Source: Nepenthes gracilis (taxonomy: Eukaryota > Streptophyta > Magnoliopsida > Caryophyllales > Nepenthaceae). From it: a stretch of 64,000 nucleotides of DNA. This document shows, piece by piece, positions 33,250 through 42,836 of the stretch. The stretch lies in assembly GCA_033239525.1 (NCBI GenBank), contig BSYO01000003.1:22275716-22339715 (forward strand), in the 5' to 3' direction. The translations under genes were made by a program, and so were the position numbers. The number at the start of each line of letters is the position of its first letter. Position 1 is the stretch's first letter. Under the pieces are notes generated by a model, which saw only the letters and a list, made by a program, of their open reading frames with translations, did not search any database and had not been told where the DNA came from.

Positions 33250-34101
33250 CCATGGTGGGAGCGGTTACAACGCAATGGGTCATTGTCTTGCTTTTGCTAC
33301 ATCATTTCGGTTGTGCCACATGGATCGTGTGAATGGAGCATTGCAATACTTCCAAAGTCGCAAGAGTTCAATTGGAAGAGTGCAATTGTGGGTCTGATTC
33401 AAATTTTTTCCTTCTGGGGCTACCTTCTTACTCAAATAGTTGGCAGCTTATGGGCAGATAAAATTGGTGGACAGCTTGTATTGGGTTTTGGGGTGATTGG
33501 GTGGTCAGTGGCTATAGTTTTAACACCGATTGCTGCAGGGATTAATCTGCCTTGCTTGCTTATAATGCGTGTCATTATGGGGATGGGTGAGGGTGTTGCT
33601 ATGCCTGCTATGAACAACATCATTTCTAAGTGGGTTCTCAGATCTCCGAAAGAAGCAGAGCCCTTGCCTTGATATATAGTAGCATGTACCTTGGTTCTGT
33701 CACAGGATTTGTTTTCTTCCCAATTTTACTCCACAAATTTGGAGGGCCATCTGTTTTTAGTTCCTTTGAGTCTCTGGGAGGTGCCTGGGTTTCCTTGTGG
33801 CTCAGTAAGGCATATGGTTTAGTTGCTGTTCTACCATGGCTGACCAGGGCACTGTTTGCAAATATAGGAGGTTGGATGGCAGACACACTCGTGACTAGAG
33901 GCCTTGCGGTAACATTAGTCCGGAAGATTATGCAATCAATGGAGGTTCTGGGCCCAGTTTTCCTTCTTTCGCTGCTGAGTCAAATGAAGCCACCGGTTTT
34001 AACTGTGTTAAGCCTGCCATGCCGTCCGGAATTAGATGCATTCTCACAGTCTGGGCTATATTCCAATCACCAAGACATTGGGCCGCATTATTCGAGAGTT
34101 G
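33250..34101 (+). pseudogene. Captured, intronless PHT4-type (ascorbate/phosphate) transporter fragment
   Basis: The frames match plant chloroplast-envelope PHT4 transporters of the PHT4;4 (ascorbate transporter) type, a major facilitator family. In order: WWERLQR, VIVLL, SIAILPKSQEFNW, VGLIQIFSFWGYLLTQ, GSLWADKIGGQLVLGFGV, GEGVAMPAMNNIISKWV, SERSRALALIYSSMYLGSVT, GGWMADTLVTRGLAVT, VRKIMQSMEVLGP and DAFSQSGLYSNHQDIGP. No intron interrupts the run, so the source was spliced RNA. It is broken by a 1 bp shift near 33330, another near 33630, and a deletion of about 95 residues near 33815 (from SKAYG to LVAVLPWLT). The N-terminal transit peptide and the last helices are missing. Non-functional as a transporter. 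Confidence 0.85.
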
Positions 34102-34374
34102 AATCCAAGGCTTTTGGACAACAAGAAAGCCGATAGCAAGGGGATCTCGGGAGCTCCGATGCGACGGTAGTTAACACCGACAAATTTTGCTGGTGCACTC
34201 GTCGAGCTCTGGGCAAAGTTGTGTGTGAGGACGCGGACGTTGTTGACGCAACAGCTGATATTGATGCTGCCGCTCTATCTTTTAAGCAAGAACAGAGTTG
34301 TTGCGCCGGGTCCAGGACATTTGTGCATAAGCCGTTTGACCTTGAGGACAAGGTCATTTTGATGGGAACGACAA
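34102..34374 (+). other. 3' interior of element E
   Basis: It contains a short frame DLEDKVILMG close to the 3' LTR, reminiscent of the LEDKVLFDGEGND-type tail of plant gypsy polyproteins. The purine-rich TTTTGATGGGAACGACAA just before 34375 could serve as polypurine tract. Confidence 0.45.
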
Positions 34375-34923
34375 TGTTACGTACTTATAGATATCCGCTC
34401 TGGAGTTCATTTACTGAATGTACGAGGACCAGGAAATCAGTATCGACAGCCGTGGTACCTACCTCTCCGACCATCGTCGAACATGGACATCCGACCTCCG
34501 GCAGACGTACAAGCCTTGGGCATTCCAGTTGTCTCCTAAATTTAGGGATTATGTTTAGTTTTTTGCCCATGGTGGCCGATATGCTTTTTCCCCTTCATTC
34601 ATGATCATTTTCTTCTGTTATTTTATTTTGTTAGTTTGTTAGGGATTATGTTAGTTTGTTATTTTCTTCGATTAGTGTTTATATACTGTCGTTATTGTGC
34701 CTAAAGGAAGGAAGGAAATTATTTTCGTCTCAACTCTCTCTCGCCCTTTATCCCTATTCTCTCCTCTCTTCTCTCTCTTTTTCTATTTTCTCTTCCTCAG
34801 ACTGTTCCTCTTTCCTCTTCGTCTGCTTCAATCGCCATCCTTCTCCGCCAGAACTCTCCTCTCCCTTCACTCCGTTTGCCACCGACGATGGTCATTCCAG
34901 CCTCTACCGAGAAGCACGTATCA
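34375..34923 (+). repeat. 3' LTR of element E
   Basis: Near-identical to the 5' LTR over its whole length, with scattered substitutions and a shorter GTTAGTTTGTTA repeat. TATA at 34678-34685. It ends CACGTATCA. Confidence 0.85.
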
Positions 34924-35961
34924 TGCCGAAACTTTGATATTCGTTGAAAGAGATGGGAGACAATAACCGATGCTGCTCCGATGTGTAAAGTTTACACACA
35001 AAAAGAATACTTCTCTAAAATTTCAAAAGGCGCTGAATATTGAAGGGTGAAATTTACACCAAATGTTAGGATAATTCTAGGCCTAAAACCTTTTCTGCAT
35101 TTTCATTATCTGGCTTGTAACGCCGTTTGAGTGTGATCGTTTACCGGTGCGATTATGCAGTTTCTAGTGTTCTGATATAAAGGATATGATCCAGCAACTG
35201 AAATTTGAGGGATTACATGCAGAAAACAAAGGGCAATGTGCTTAGACGTTATTCTTTTTTCTTCCATTTTTTTTGGGTGAAATTTAGATATTGCACGCAA
35301 GCTTGGAAAAATAGCAAACACATGAACATACTCAGGGCAACAATGAACTATTCACTCACCGTCTGGTTTCATTAGTGAGTAGGAAAATCAGTGTCTACAA
35401 GATAAGGCCGTGCACTCTATATCGCACCACCAATATAACTAGGAAATTTTGCAGCAACATGTAACTGTTCAGTAGCCTTGTAACCTGACAATTACAGGAT
35501 TCCTGTTGCTGCTGTTGCACTTCATTTTCATCAACTAGTGTAGCCAAAAATTTTAGATTGGGATGGGGAGGGAGGTTGTATCTGGTTTGACTGCAAGTGT
35601 TTGTCCGATTGATGTTGCAATGTGAGGATGTTGGTTAAATGCATCATCAGATGTCATACTGAAGCTAGCAACTGAAGCACTGACAGAGATGCAAATTGTG
35701 CTTGGTTGAGCGTTCCTCTTCCTCTATGAATCAACTGCCAATCATGGGATCTATCTTTCATTCACATCATTTGTGCAGTTAGGTATTATCTGCAGTTAAC
35801 ATCTTCTTGCCATTATCATTGCATTGGAATTGGACGAGTTACCATACATGGTATTTGTTTATTATCTCCAAATCATCTGGTAATACATGGGCATGAAATT
35901 ATATGGATTTTTTGAACAAGAGAATGCAGATATCAAGTGTATGAAGGTGTATAAAATAATA

Positions 35962-37294
35962 TGTTGAGTTTTGGTCACTCCCTTATGGGTGTTACAATAA
36001 ATGGACAGTCATTCGAACGACAAAATATATTGAAGGGTTGCACGATATTTGTATGAGGATCAACTGAAGGTGTATAAAATAATACATGGGCATGAAATTA
36101 TATGGATTTTTTGAACAGGAGAATGCAGATATCGAGTGTATGAAGGTGTATAAAATAATGTGTTAAGTTTTGATCATTCCCTTGTGGGTGTCACAACAAA
36201 TGGAGAGTTATTCGAGTGATAAAAGATATTGAAGGGTCGCGAGATATTCGTGCGAGGATCGACTGAGAATCAATCAAAGGTTATCAAAGTGGCGCATGAT
36301 AGACACTTGATTTATGCCTTTGCATCAATTTTAGATTGGGTGTCGCCTAAGGCTCACCCGAGGGGGCACTCATGCACCAATTTTAGTAAGCATGCGTCAA
36401 GCAGGCTTTTGAGCGCCGGGTCTGATATAAAATCGTGCTTGATATAATTTTAGGATAATTTGAAATTATTTCCCACACAATGAGTGCTGCATAGAGAGAA
36501 AGAAGAGAAAAAGAGAGAATAAGAAGTTCGACATCCGATTGAGGTCTGATTTGAAATTATTGGGTTTTGGTCATTTTCTTGTAGGTGTCATAACAAATGA
36601 AGAGTCATTTAAGTAGTAAAAGATGTTGAAGGGTCGTGTGATATTCGTGCAAGGGTCGATCGACAATCGAAAGTCAGTAGAATGGTGTATGACAGGCACT
36701 TGATTTACGCCTGTACTTTGATTCCAGATTGAGGGTCGCTTGAGGCGCGCCCGAGGGGGCGCTTGAACGTCGTGTTTAATATAAAATCGTGCCTGAAGTT
36801 ATTTTAGGATAATTCGAAATCATTTCTCACACAAGGAGCGCCTCACAGAGAGAAAAAATAGAAAAATAGAGAAGAGGAAAAAATTCGACATCCGGTTGAG
36901 ATTCGATTTGAGTTTCGTTTTCTGCTAAAGTTGAGTATGTTGTTTTAGAGTGAATTTTTAGGATATATTTTTATTTAGTTACTCTTATTTCTAATTATAT
37001 TTTATCTTATAAGTTGTTAGGTATGTTGAGGTGATTGTAACCAACTATTCTTTACTTGAAATTATAGTAAAGAGATTTCAATGGGGGTTATTTGTAATCG
37101 GTACTATTATTATAGTGGATTTATTCGGAGTTTGTCTCGTAATTTTTTCCTTGGTTAGAATGGATTTTTCACGTTAAAAACGTTATACATTATTATGTTT
37201 CTTGTACTTACGAGTTTGGTTGTTGATATTTGACGGGAGGTTTGGGTTTTGTTCTGTTGTACCAGGTTGTGTGTGTCCTGGTCGAACCCCAACA
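35962..37294 (+). mobile_element. Solo LTR in intron 1, same family as element C
   Basis: It starts TGTTGAGTTTTGG and ends GGTCGAACCCCAACA, flanked by TAATA (35957-35961) and TAATG (37295-37299). The right third, read in reverse, matches element C's LTR (AACGTGAAAAA, AAACTCCGAATAA, CGATTACAAA-type blocks), so it lies in plus orientation. The left part holds three copies of a block built on TTTTGGTCATTCCCTTGTGG and ATTGAAGGGTCG (about 35962, 36157 and 36547), a local tandem duplication. Confidence 0.7.
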
Positions 37295-38367
37295 TAATGA
37301 TCAGAGACCTTTGTTTGCATTCTCTACATTTCTGTTAAACTACTTTTTACTGCACCCTTGGTTTATGAGAATGAAATGAATGGGAATGAGGTATAAAAAA
37401 GGACTTAAAATGCACAAATGCAATTTAGAGCGGTTTGTTTATTAATTAATGGGGCTTTTAGATTCTCCACCAATTTGTATTCTCCCATTTTTATACCAAT
37501 CCATAAATTGACAATGAGATAATAAAGGTGTTTGACCCCCCTCATGATTGTATAACATGTCTCACTAGGTGGGGTTGGCTATGTAAATTCGTTTTTGTCA
37601 CTCCACGTGATTCAGTATAATATTTTCTAAGAGTACGAGTGATTTTAAATACTTGTTTATTACATCATTCCATGGTGTCTGAGGCCTACCTCATGTTTCT
37701 TTTCTCCAATCATGACAAAGGTCATCACTGTGTTTATAAGTTCCACTAAGTTGATGTGAAAACGAGCATCATGTACCACTTGCATTACTTGTTGTTGCAT
37801 TGTCATCAAATGGGTAATCAGGATTTACTGGTCATTCACAACTAAATTCCTCTCCTTTAAATGTGGACAATGGGTTGTCATGCCCCTTCTTGAAGATGGC
37901 TTTTGGCCTCTGTACATTTGTTGACTCTCATCCCATCTAAAGTATCTATGGTCCAATCACAGATACTTGATTTTCCAGTTGAACGCCTGGCGCCACGCCT
38001 GAACCGTTCTCTGTTTTTGGGTTTTTATGGATTCCTATGCATGAATTTAGAGCGAAGCGGATGGGTGCCATTATAGGCTGCTCCGTTTTAAGTTGATATT
38101 CTTATTTTTTTCAATTTGTATTTGCGTTTGTTGATCTGGCTAGTCTTTTGGGTTTGATTGCACCATGAAAATCTGAAATTGCATTCCTGCATGATCTCCT
38201 CCTAGATAAGTTTAATCATTGACCGTAATTTAAAGTATACAGAGAGTGGGAGGTGAGTTGGAATGAAAAAATAAGTATTCAGAGTGCTAGGTGAGCTCAA
38301 AGGCAACAATGGTTGATCCCCCTCCTCCCCACCACTCTTCTCCTTACATGTGTAATTTTACTGACAG

Positions 38368-38646
38368 AACTTACAGCAGAGAGGCATGCCTTCCGAGGAA
38401 CAAGACGGGACATTGCCACTCATCCAGGATTCCTTGGAGTCATATACTGGTCAACAGCCACTCTCACCACCTGAAAACTACCCTATTCCTGAAACAGAGT
38501 TTAATGGTGCTTCTGGAACCATTTTGCCATATCATTATGGCAGCCTATCATTGGAAGAAAAGAAGATATTCCTAGAAATTACCCAGAATAGTGTTGAAGT
38601 GCTGTCTAGCTTGTTGAACTCTGCTGTGGAACCAAATCTGAATAAG
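38368..38646 (+). CDS. TOL2: TOM1-like protein (TOL2-type), exon 2: linker and first GAT helix
   Basis: The acceptor TTTTACTGACAG|AAC and donor AATAAG|GTATAT are both phase 0. The exon encodes residues 166-258. It begins NLQQRGMPSEEQDG, continues through a Pro-rich linker (SLESYTGQQPLSPPENYPIP) and ends with the first GAT helix (SLEEKKIFLEITQNSVEVL, then LLNSAVEPNLNK). In TOL2 proteins the GAT domain follows such a linker and binds ubiquitin. Join to exon 1 keeps the frame and the family order, although 7.8 kb separates them. Confidence 0.85.
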
Positions 38647-40358
38647 GTATATGTATCAGTTATTGCCAATTTTCATGTGGTTTAGCATGTCCATATATGT
38701 TCAAACACCGTCATCAGCCTACACAAAGCTATTAGGAAAACAAGAACCCTCTAATGGACTAATAATTGTTAGAGGGTTAGCAGCCTTTGCACAATAGTTA
38801 GTTTGATTCATTATGGCCCAAAGGTCACGTGTTAAAACTATAAAAATATTATTTTTACAATGTATAGATAAAACTGCATACACAAGACCCTTCCCAGGGC
38901 TCACAATTTGAGAAGCTTCATGCACTAGGCTACACTTAAAAAACCATCTGGTATACCTTATTTTAGGAGTTACAAAAATTTTAAAATGCATCACTTCCTT
39001 ATACGATGGTTTGTTTAGTTAGCCTTGCATTTGGTAGAGTGAGTCTTTATGATTTCATATAGTTCTTGTTTGGTGTTGGAATAGAATAAGGTTTAATTGA
39101 AGATTTTCAAAAACAATAATAATAATAATAATAATAGTTTACATAATAATAATAATAAGTAATAATAATAATAATATCTTATAAATAATAATAATAAATA
39201 TAATAATAATAATAATATCTAATAAATATAATAATAATAATAATATGTAATAATAATTCATTTTAATAAATAAATAAATAATAATACCTAATAATTAATA
39301 ATAATAATAATAATAATATGTAATAATAATAATAATACCTAATAAATAATAATAATAATAAATATAATAATAATAATAATAATAATATCTAATAATAATA
39401 ATATCGTTCCTTCTTATAATAATAATACAAAAGAATAATTGTAATAAAAATAAATAAAAATATTGTAATAATTCATAATAATAATATGAAGTAAGTGGTT
39501 GAAAAAACTAAACGGAGGAATTGCAAAACTCATAATTCTAATAACCAAACATTAGAATATTTTCATTTTTATCTTTTGAAAATTTTCTAGAATGCATTTG
39601 TTTCAACTTTTTATTCTTTTTTTTATTCTTTTTTACTCTAATAAACCCAAGGATGCAAGGTTGACAATCTTCTGATTGAGAGTGTTATCATATTTATGTT
39701 CAAGTGCCCTTTTTATAAATACCATTTCATTTTTATATCCAGGAGATTTATATTGCTTTGTCATAATTTGGAGTCTGGATGAACTTGCTGTCAGGATGCA
39801 AATGGCTACCTGATACAAAGTCGTTGGCATATTGTTGAGGAAGAAGTAAACATAATTTGTTCTCTCTCAAACATCTAGAAGATTTGTTAGGATGTAGCTC
39901 ATTGGAACCCCAAATAGATGGTAAAACAAGTAAATTTTTAGTGTGAAATAGATATCTCTGGACACAATGGGAAATAAGTAATTAACTGAAAAGTGCGGGA
40001 GATATGGGGCGTGAAGGGGAGGGGGTTTTGCCTGGGCTCAAGAGTACGAATAGGTAGGTCCACACAAGTTTTTAACTCACCTGTAGTGAACTCTTGGTAT
40101 ATGAAGTTGCCACTATGTATGGGGTCGGGGAAAAGGTTAGACCAGTTTCAGTCTATTGTACAGGATTTTATCTTACATTATATAAAATGTTGTTTTCATG
40201 ATTCAAACGTGTAGCCACCACATAATACAGCGGAAACTCAACCGTTGTACAAAAGCTCCCCTTCACTAATTACCATTATGACAGCAGCTGCTCTAGTACT
40301 TGTGGTAATTTGCCGATCTGCTGTTGTAGCAACAAGTCTGGAAGAGTGTGTTTTGCAG
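38647..40358 (+). other. Intron 2 of the TOM1-like gene
   Basis: It runs from GTATATG to GTGTTTTGCAG, 1712 bp. It contains a MITE-like element swollen with TAA repeats (39064-39553). The remainder (38647-39063, 39554-40358) shows no gene. Confidence 0.8.
39064..39553. mobile_element. MITE-like element filled with TAA microsatellite
   Basis: The left end (CTTGTTTGGTGTTGGAATAG) and right end (reverse complement AATGTTTGGTTATTAGAATT) are imperfect inverted repeats. Between them, about 39110-39490 is almost pure but interrupted TAA repeats. It resembles 21448-21760 in both ends and repeat type. Confidence 0.55.
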
Positions 40359-40805
40359 GATGATCTGATGATTTGCATGGCAGCGAAGTGTAACGAGCTG
40401 CAGCCTGTTCTTCAGATGATAGTAGAAAGCACAGCAGATGACGAGGGGATGCTCTTCGAGGCTCTGAATATTCACGACAAGCTTCAACAAGTAATTTCAA
40501 AATTTGAGGAAATGGATCAGCCGTCCAGAGAATCCATTCCCACCAACGCCCATTCATCAGTAGCTTATATAGAAACTCAAAATCAAGACAATCTAGCTGA
40601 TTCGATCAAGCGGGATACAGCCAGGATCGCTGTTGCGGACGTTTCCGAAAAATCCGAAGAGCAACCGCTCAGAGAATCCATTCCCTCCTATGCTCATTCT
40701 TCACTTGCTCAGATAGAAACTCAAAATCAAGACAATCTAGCATCTTCTATCGAGTGGGATAATGCCAGAATCGCAGCTGCTGATCCTTCGGCACCAAGCG
40801 GGTGA
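40359..40805 (+). CDS. TOL2: TOM1-like protein (TOL2-type), exon 3: rest of GAT and duplicated tail
   Basis: The exon starts after TTTTGCAG in phase 0 and ends with TGA at 40803-40805, encoding residues 259-406. The first 54 residues complete the GAT domain (CNELQPVLQMIVESTADDEG, then FEALNIHDKLQQVIS). The tail consists of two copies of a 42-residue segment joined by EKSEEQ: copy 1 at 40521-40646 (SRESIP...IETQNQDNLAD...ARIAVAD) and copy 2 at 40665-40790 (LRESIP...IETQNQDNLAS...ARIAAAD). This duplication is not part of the usual TOL2 tail as I know it. Confidence 0.85.
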   Translation, partial: DDLMICMAAKCNELQPVLQMIVESTADDEGMLFEALNIHDKLQQVISKFEEMDQPSRESIPTNAHSSVAYIETQNQDNLADSIKRDTARIAVADVSEKSEEQPLRESIPSYAHSSLAQIETQNQDNLASSIEWDNARIAAADPSAPSG

Positions 40806-41247
40806 ATTGAGTTGCTGATAAAGTAAGCCGATACCTTTATTTTTCCCCTTCTTCGCTTATGATAACTTCAGTCTTGTGATTGTTGTGTCTGGTTTGACCT
40901 TTTTGGCTTGGATCATTGTGTATTTATTTTCCTGGGTAATGTTACTATCTGCAACTTTCTGAAGCTTATGCCTCTGTAAATGAGTAAATGCTCTCCTTGG
41001 CACCTCTCTATATCATATCCCAGTGGAAGGAACTGTGAAAGTGGTTTGATTTGTGGTCTTGTTAGTTCTTATCTATCCTTGGGGGGATAAATTAAGCTTG
41101 ATCAAATATATTAAAAATCCATATGGTCATGGTCAAATGGAAACTGACCCTGTTGTTCTGGCCCGGTCCAACCAGCCTGAGTTTTTGTATAGCATGGTAA
41201 AAGTATATGACTATTACAGATAAAGATAATTAAAAAAAATTAGGTTT
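40806..41247 (+). other. 3' UTR and downstream flank of the TOM1-like gene
   Basis: T-rich sequence expected to hold the 3' UTR. I cannot fix a polyadenylation site. No other gene is seen. Confidence 0.5.
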
Positions 41248-41875
41248 TGATGAGTCCAGACTATGCTATGGACCAATCTAAGTCCGAGATGGGCCCATCC
41301 GTGAAGCAAAGCCCCACAAGGATTGGAGCCTAGAAGGTCCAGATGGCAAGTCCAACCATGACAACACATAGTGGGCCGGTGGAGATAGAGACAAGTAAAT
41401 TTTTAGTGCTTGATACCGGTGGCTTTGGTGACCCGACACCGCCATGGGAAATAACTAATCAAGCTTTGAAAATGTCATACCGGGTCATCGCCTACAAGTA
41501 TCCCTTCCCCATCGCTGGGAAGGGAGGAGGAAAAAAATACTAAGAGGAGAAACGATCCCAAAGACAGAGCATTCCCTATCTCTCCAATTTCTTTGGAGCC
41601 GATCCCCACAAAGCGCACCATTGGAACCAAGCTTTCCGGCTTCACTCAAAAGCCACTCCTCATTGAATGTGCCCCCGCAACCAAACCCTCCGATATTATT
41701 CACTTTCTCCCACATAAGTATATTTACACATTTTCTTATATTTTTTTATATTTTCATCCGTTGAGAAAGATTTGACTTGAACGTTTGAGGATAAATCGGA
41801 GAGTGAATCTCATCATTTTTTTAAATTCTTATTTTTAATTATTTTATGACAGCAGGATCTAGTACTTGTGGTAAT
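41248..41875 (+). mobile_element. LTR-like remnant, plus orientation
   Basis: It starts TGATGAGTCCAGACTATG. It shares the AAGCAAAGCCCCA block with the reverse complement of 17340-17400, the CACATAGTGGGC...GAGATAGAGAC block with 43345-43370, and the end block CTTGAACGTTTGAGG...GAATCTCATCA with 21230-21276. It is therefore one member of a family scattered across the window. The ORF at 41343-41543 lies inside it and has no recognised domain. Its right end and duplication are unclear. Confidence 0.45.
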
Positions 41876-42000
41876 TTGAAACCCCATCTCGCCTCAATAA
41901 CTTGGATTTAGAGATGTATCAGATTTGATCAAAATTTTGGAAGGTGTGATTGTCATCGATGGTAACGGCGTGGTTCGTCTAACCTGACCTATATACATGT

Positions 42001-42002
42001 AC

Positions 42003-42034
<32 letters not shown>
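42001..42034. repeat. ACAT/AT microsatellite, insertion target of element F
   Basis: CATA units pass into pure AT repeats that end at the LTR of element F. The last five bases (TATAT) are repeated after the other LTR at 51565-51569. Confidence 0.75.
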
Positions 42035-42821
42035 TGTTGCGTCTGAGTCCGATGATGACGATCTTTGGATGATGACGTCAAGTGGACGGAATCATGCACA
42101 AGAGAAGTAGATTTCGGACGAGTGAGAGTCGAGAGGGAAAGAGAGGAAGAGATGAAACACAGAGGTTTTTACGTGGAAAACCCTCCTTTGAAATGAGGGA
42201 AAAGCCACGAGGCTCGAGGCTTAAAAGACTTCACTATCGATTGCTGTTGTGTACAAAATACAGAGAAAATGCTTTCTTTTTTCCCTTTAAGCTTTTTAAT
42301 TTGCCGGAGTGGCCAGAGTCTAAAAGGAGAAGAAGTCCCTTTTCTTATGCGTTTAAGCGGGTATTTATAAGGGAGAATCTAGTCGTTGGAAATGTCCACA
42401 CGGCTTCTTCACTTGCTCACCTATAGAAACATGGCCATGCAAGACAATCGATAGCCACTAGCGCCCCGCTATTGGCCATGCCGTGTCGAATGCCGGGATA
42501 ATGCGCAGAATCGGTGTGTTCTGGGATTGTCCTTCGGGATTCACGCGCTCTTTGGTAGTTAAAAGTGGCCGAGTTGGCATTCTAAAGAAAGTCCTCGTCC
42601 TTTCTTATTTTTTGGCATTGGCTTAGTCCGCGGCCTATCAACCTCACGCTTGTTCTCGACGGCATAAGAAAGTTCTGGTTTCAACGAACGTTTTTTGTTG
42701 AGGTCTCTTGTGCTCCTTTATTTTCCTCGGGCATTTAAGTAATGAGGTCTCGGATCTGGAGAACTTTCTCGAGGCACTCATCCCTTTCCCCCATTTTTAG
42801 GGGTCCCCTAAATGCCCAACA
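42035..42821 (-). repeat. 3' LTR of element F
   Basis: It runs TGTTGCGTCTGAG to CCCAACA, with a minus-strand TATA (TATAAATA, complement at 42362-42369). It is about 120 bp shorter than the 5' LTR because of deletions, chiefly around 42424-42560. Confidence 0.9.
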
Positions 42822-42836
42822 CTAGCCCCCATGCCA
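42822..42836 (-). other. Polypurine tract of element F
   Basis: The minus strand reads TGGCATGGGGGCTAG directly before the 3' LTR. A G-rich tract in this position primes plus-strand DNA synthesis. Confidence 0.6.

Larger units (their letters stand above)
30737..34923 (+). mobile_element. Element E: LTR retrotransposon carrying a captured host coding sequence
   Basis: LTRs at 30737-31296 (560 bp) and 34375-34923 (549 bp) start TGTTACGTAC and end CACGTATCA. They are flanked by TGACG (30732-30736) and TGCCG (34924-34928), a 5 bp duplication with one change. The 3.1 kb interior has no recognisable gag, protease, RT or integrase, but it does contain an intronless piece of a PHT4-type transporter (33250-34101). 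It is a non-autonomous element that acquired host mRNA sequence. It sits in the same orientation as the host gene, within intron 1. Confidence 0.85.
30563..38367 (+). other. Intron 1 of the TOM1-like gene (7.8 kb, with transposons)
   Basis: The intron runs from GTAAAC to ...TTTTACTGACAG, phase 0. It contains element E (30737-34923), a solo LTR (35962-37294) and otherwise AT-rich sequence. Without these two insertions it would be about 2.3 kb. Around 37370-37520 there is a weak inverted repeat built on GGTATAAAAA / TTTTATACC that may be a small MITE. Nothing else is recognised in 34929-35961 or 37300-38367. Confidence 0.75.

Noticed and set aside
33283..34136. Functional PHT4-type transporter gene in the intron
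   Set aside because: Two frameshifts, a large internal deletion and missing ends rule out a working transporter; it lies between LTRs.
40245..40358. Upstream extension of TOM1-like exon 3 (start near 40245 with a hydrophobic leader)
   Set aside because: The family alignment starts exactly at the TTTTGCAG acceptor at 40358, and the upstream residues do not match any TOL protein; the leader is intron read-through.
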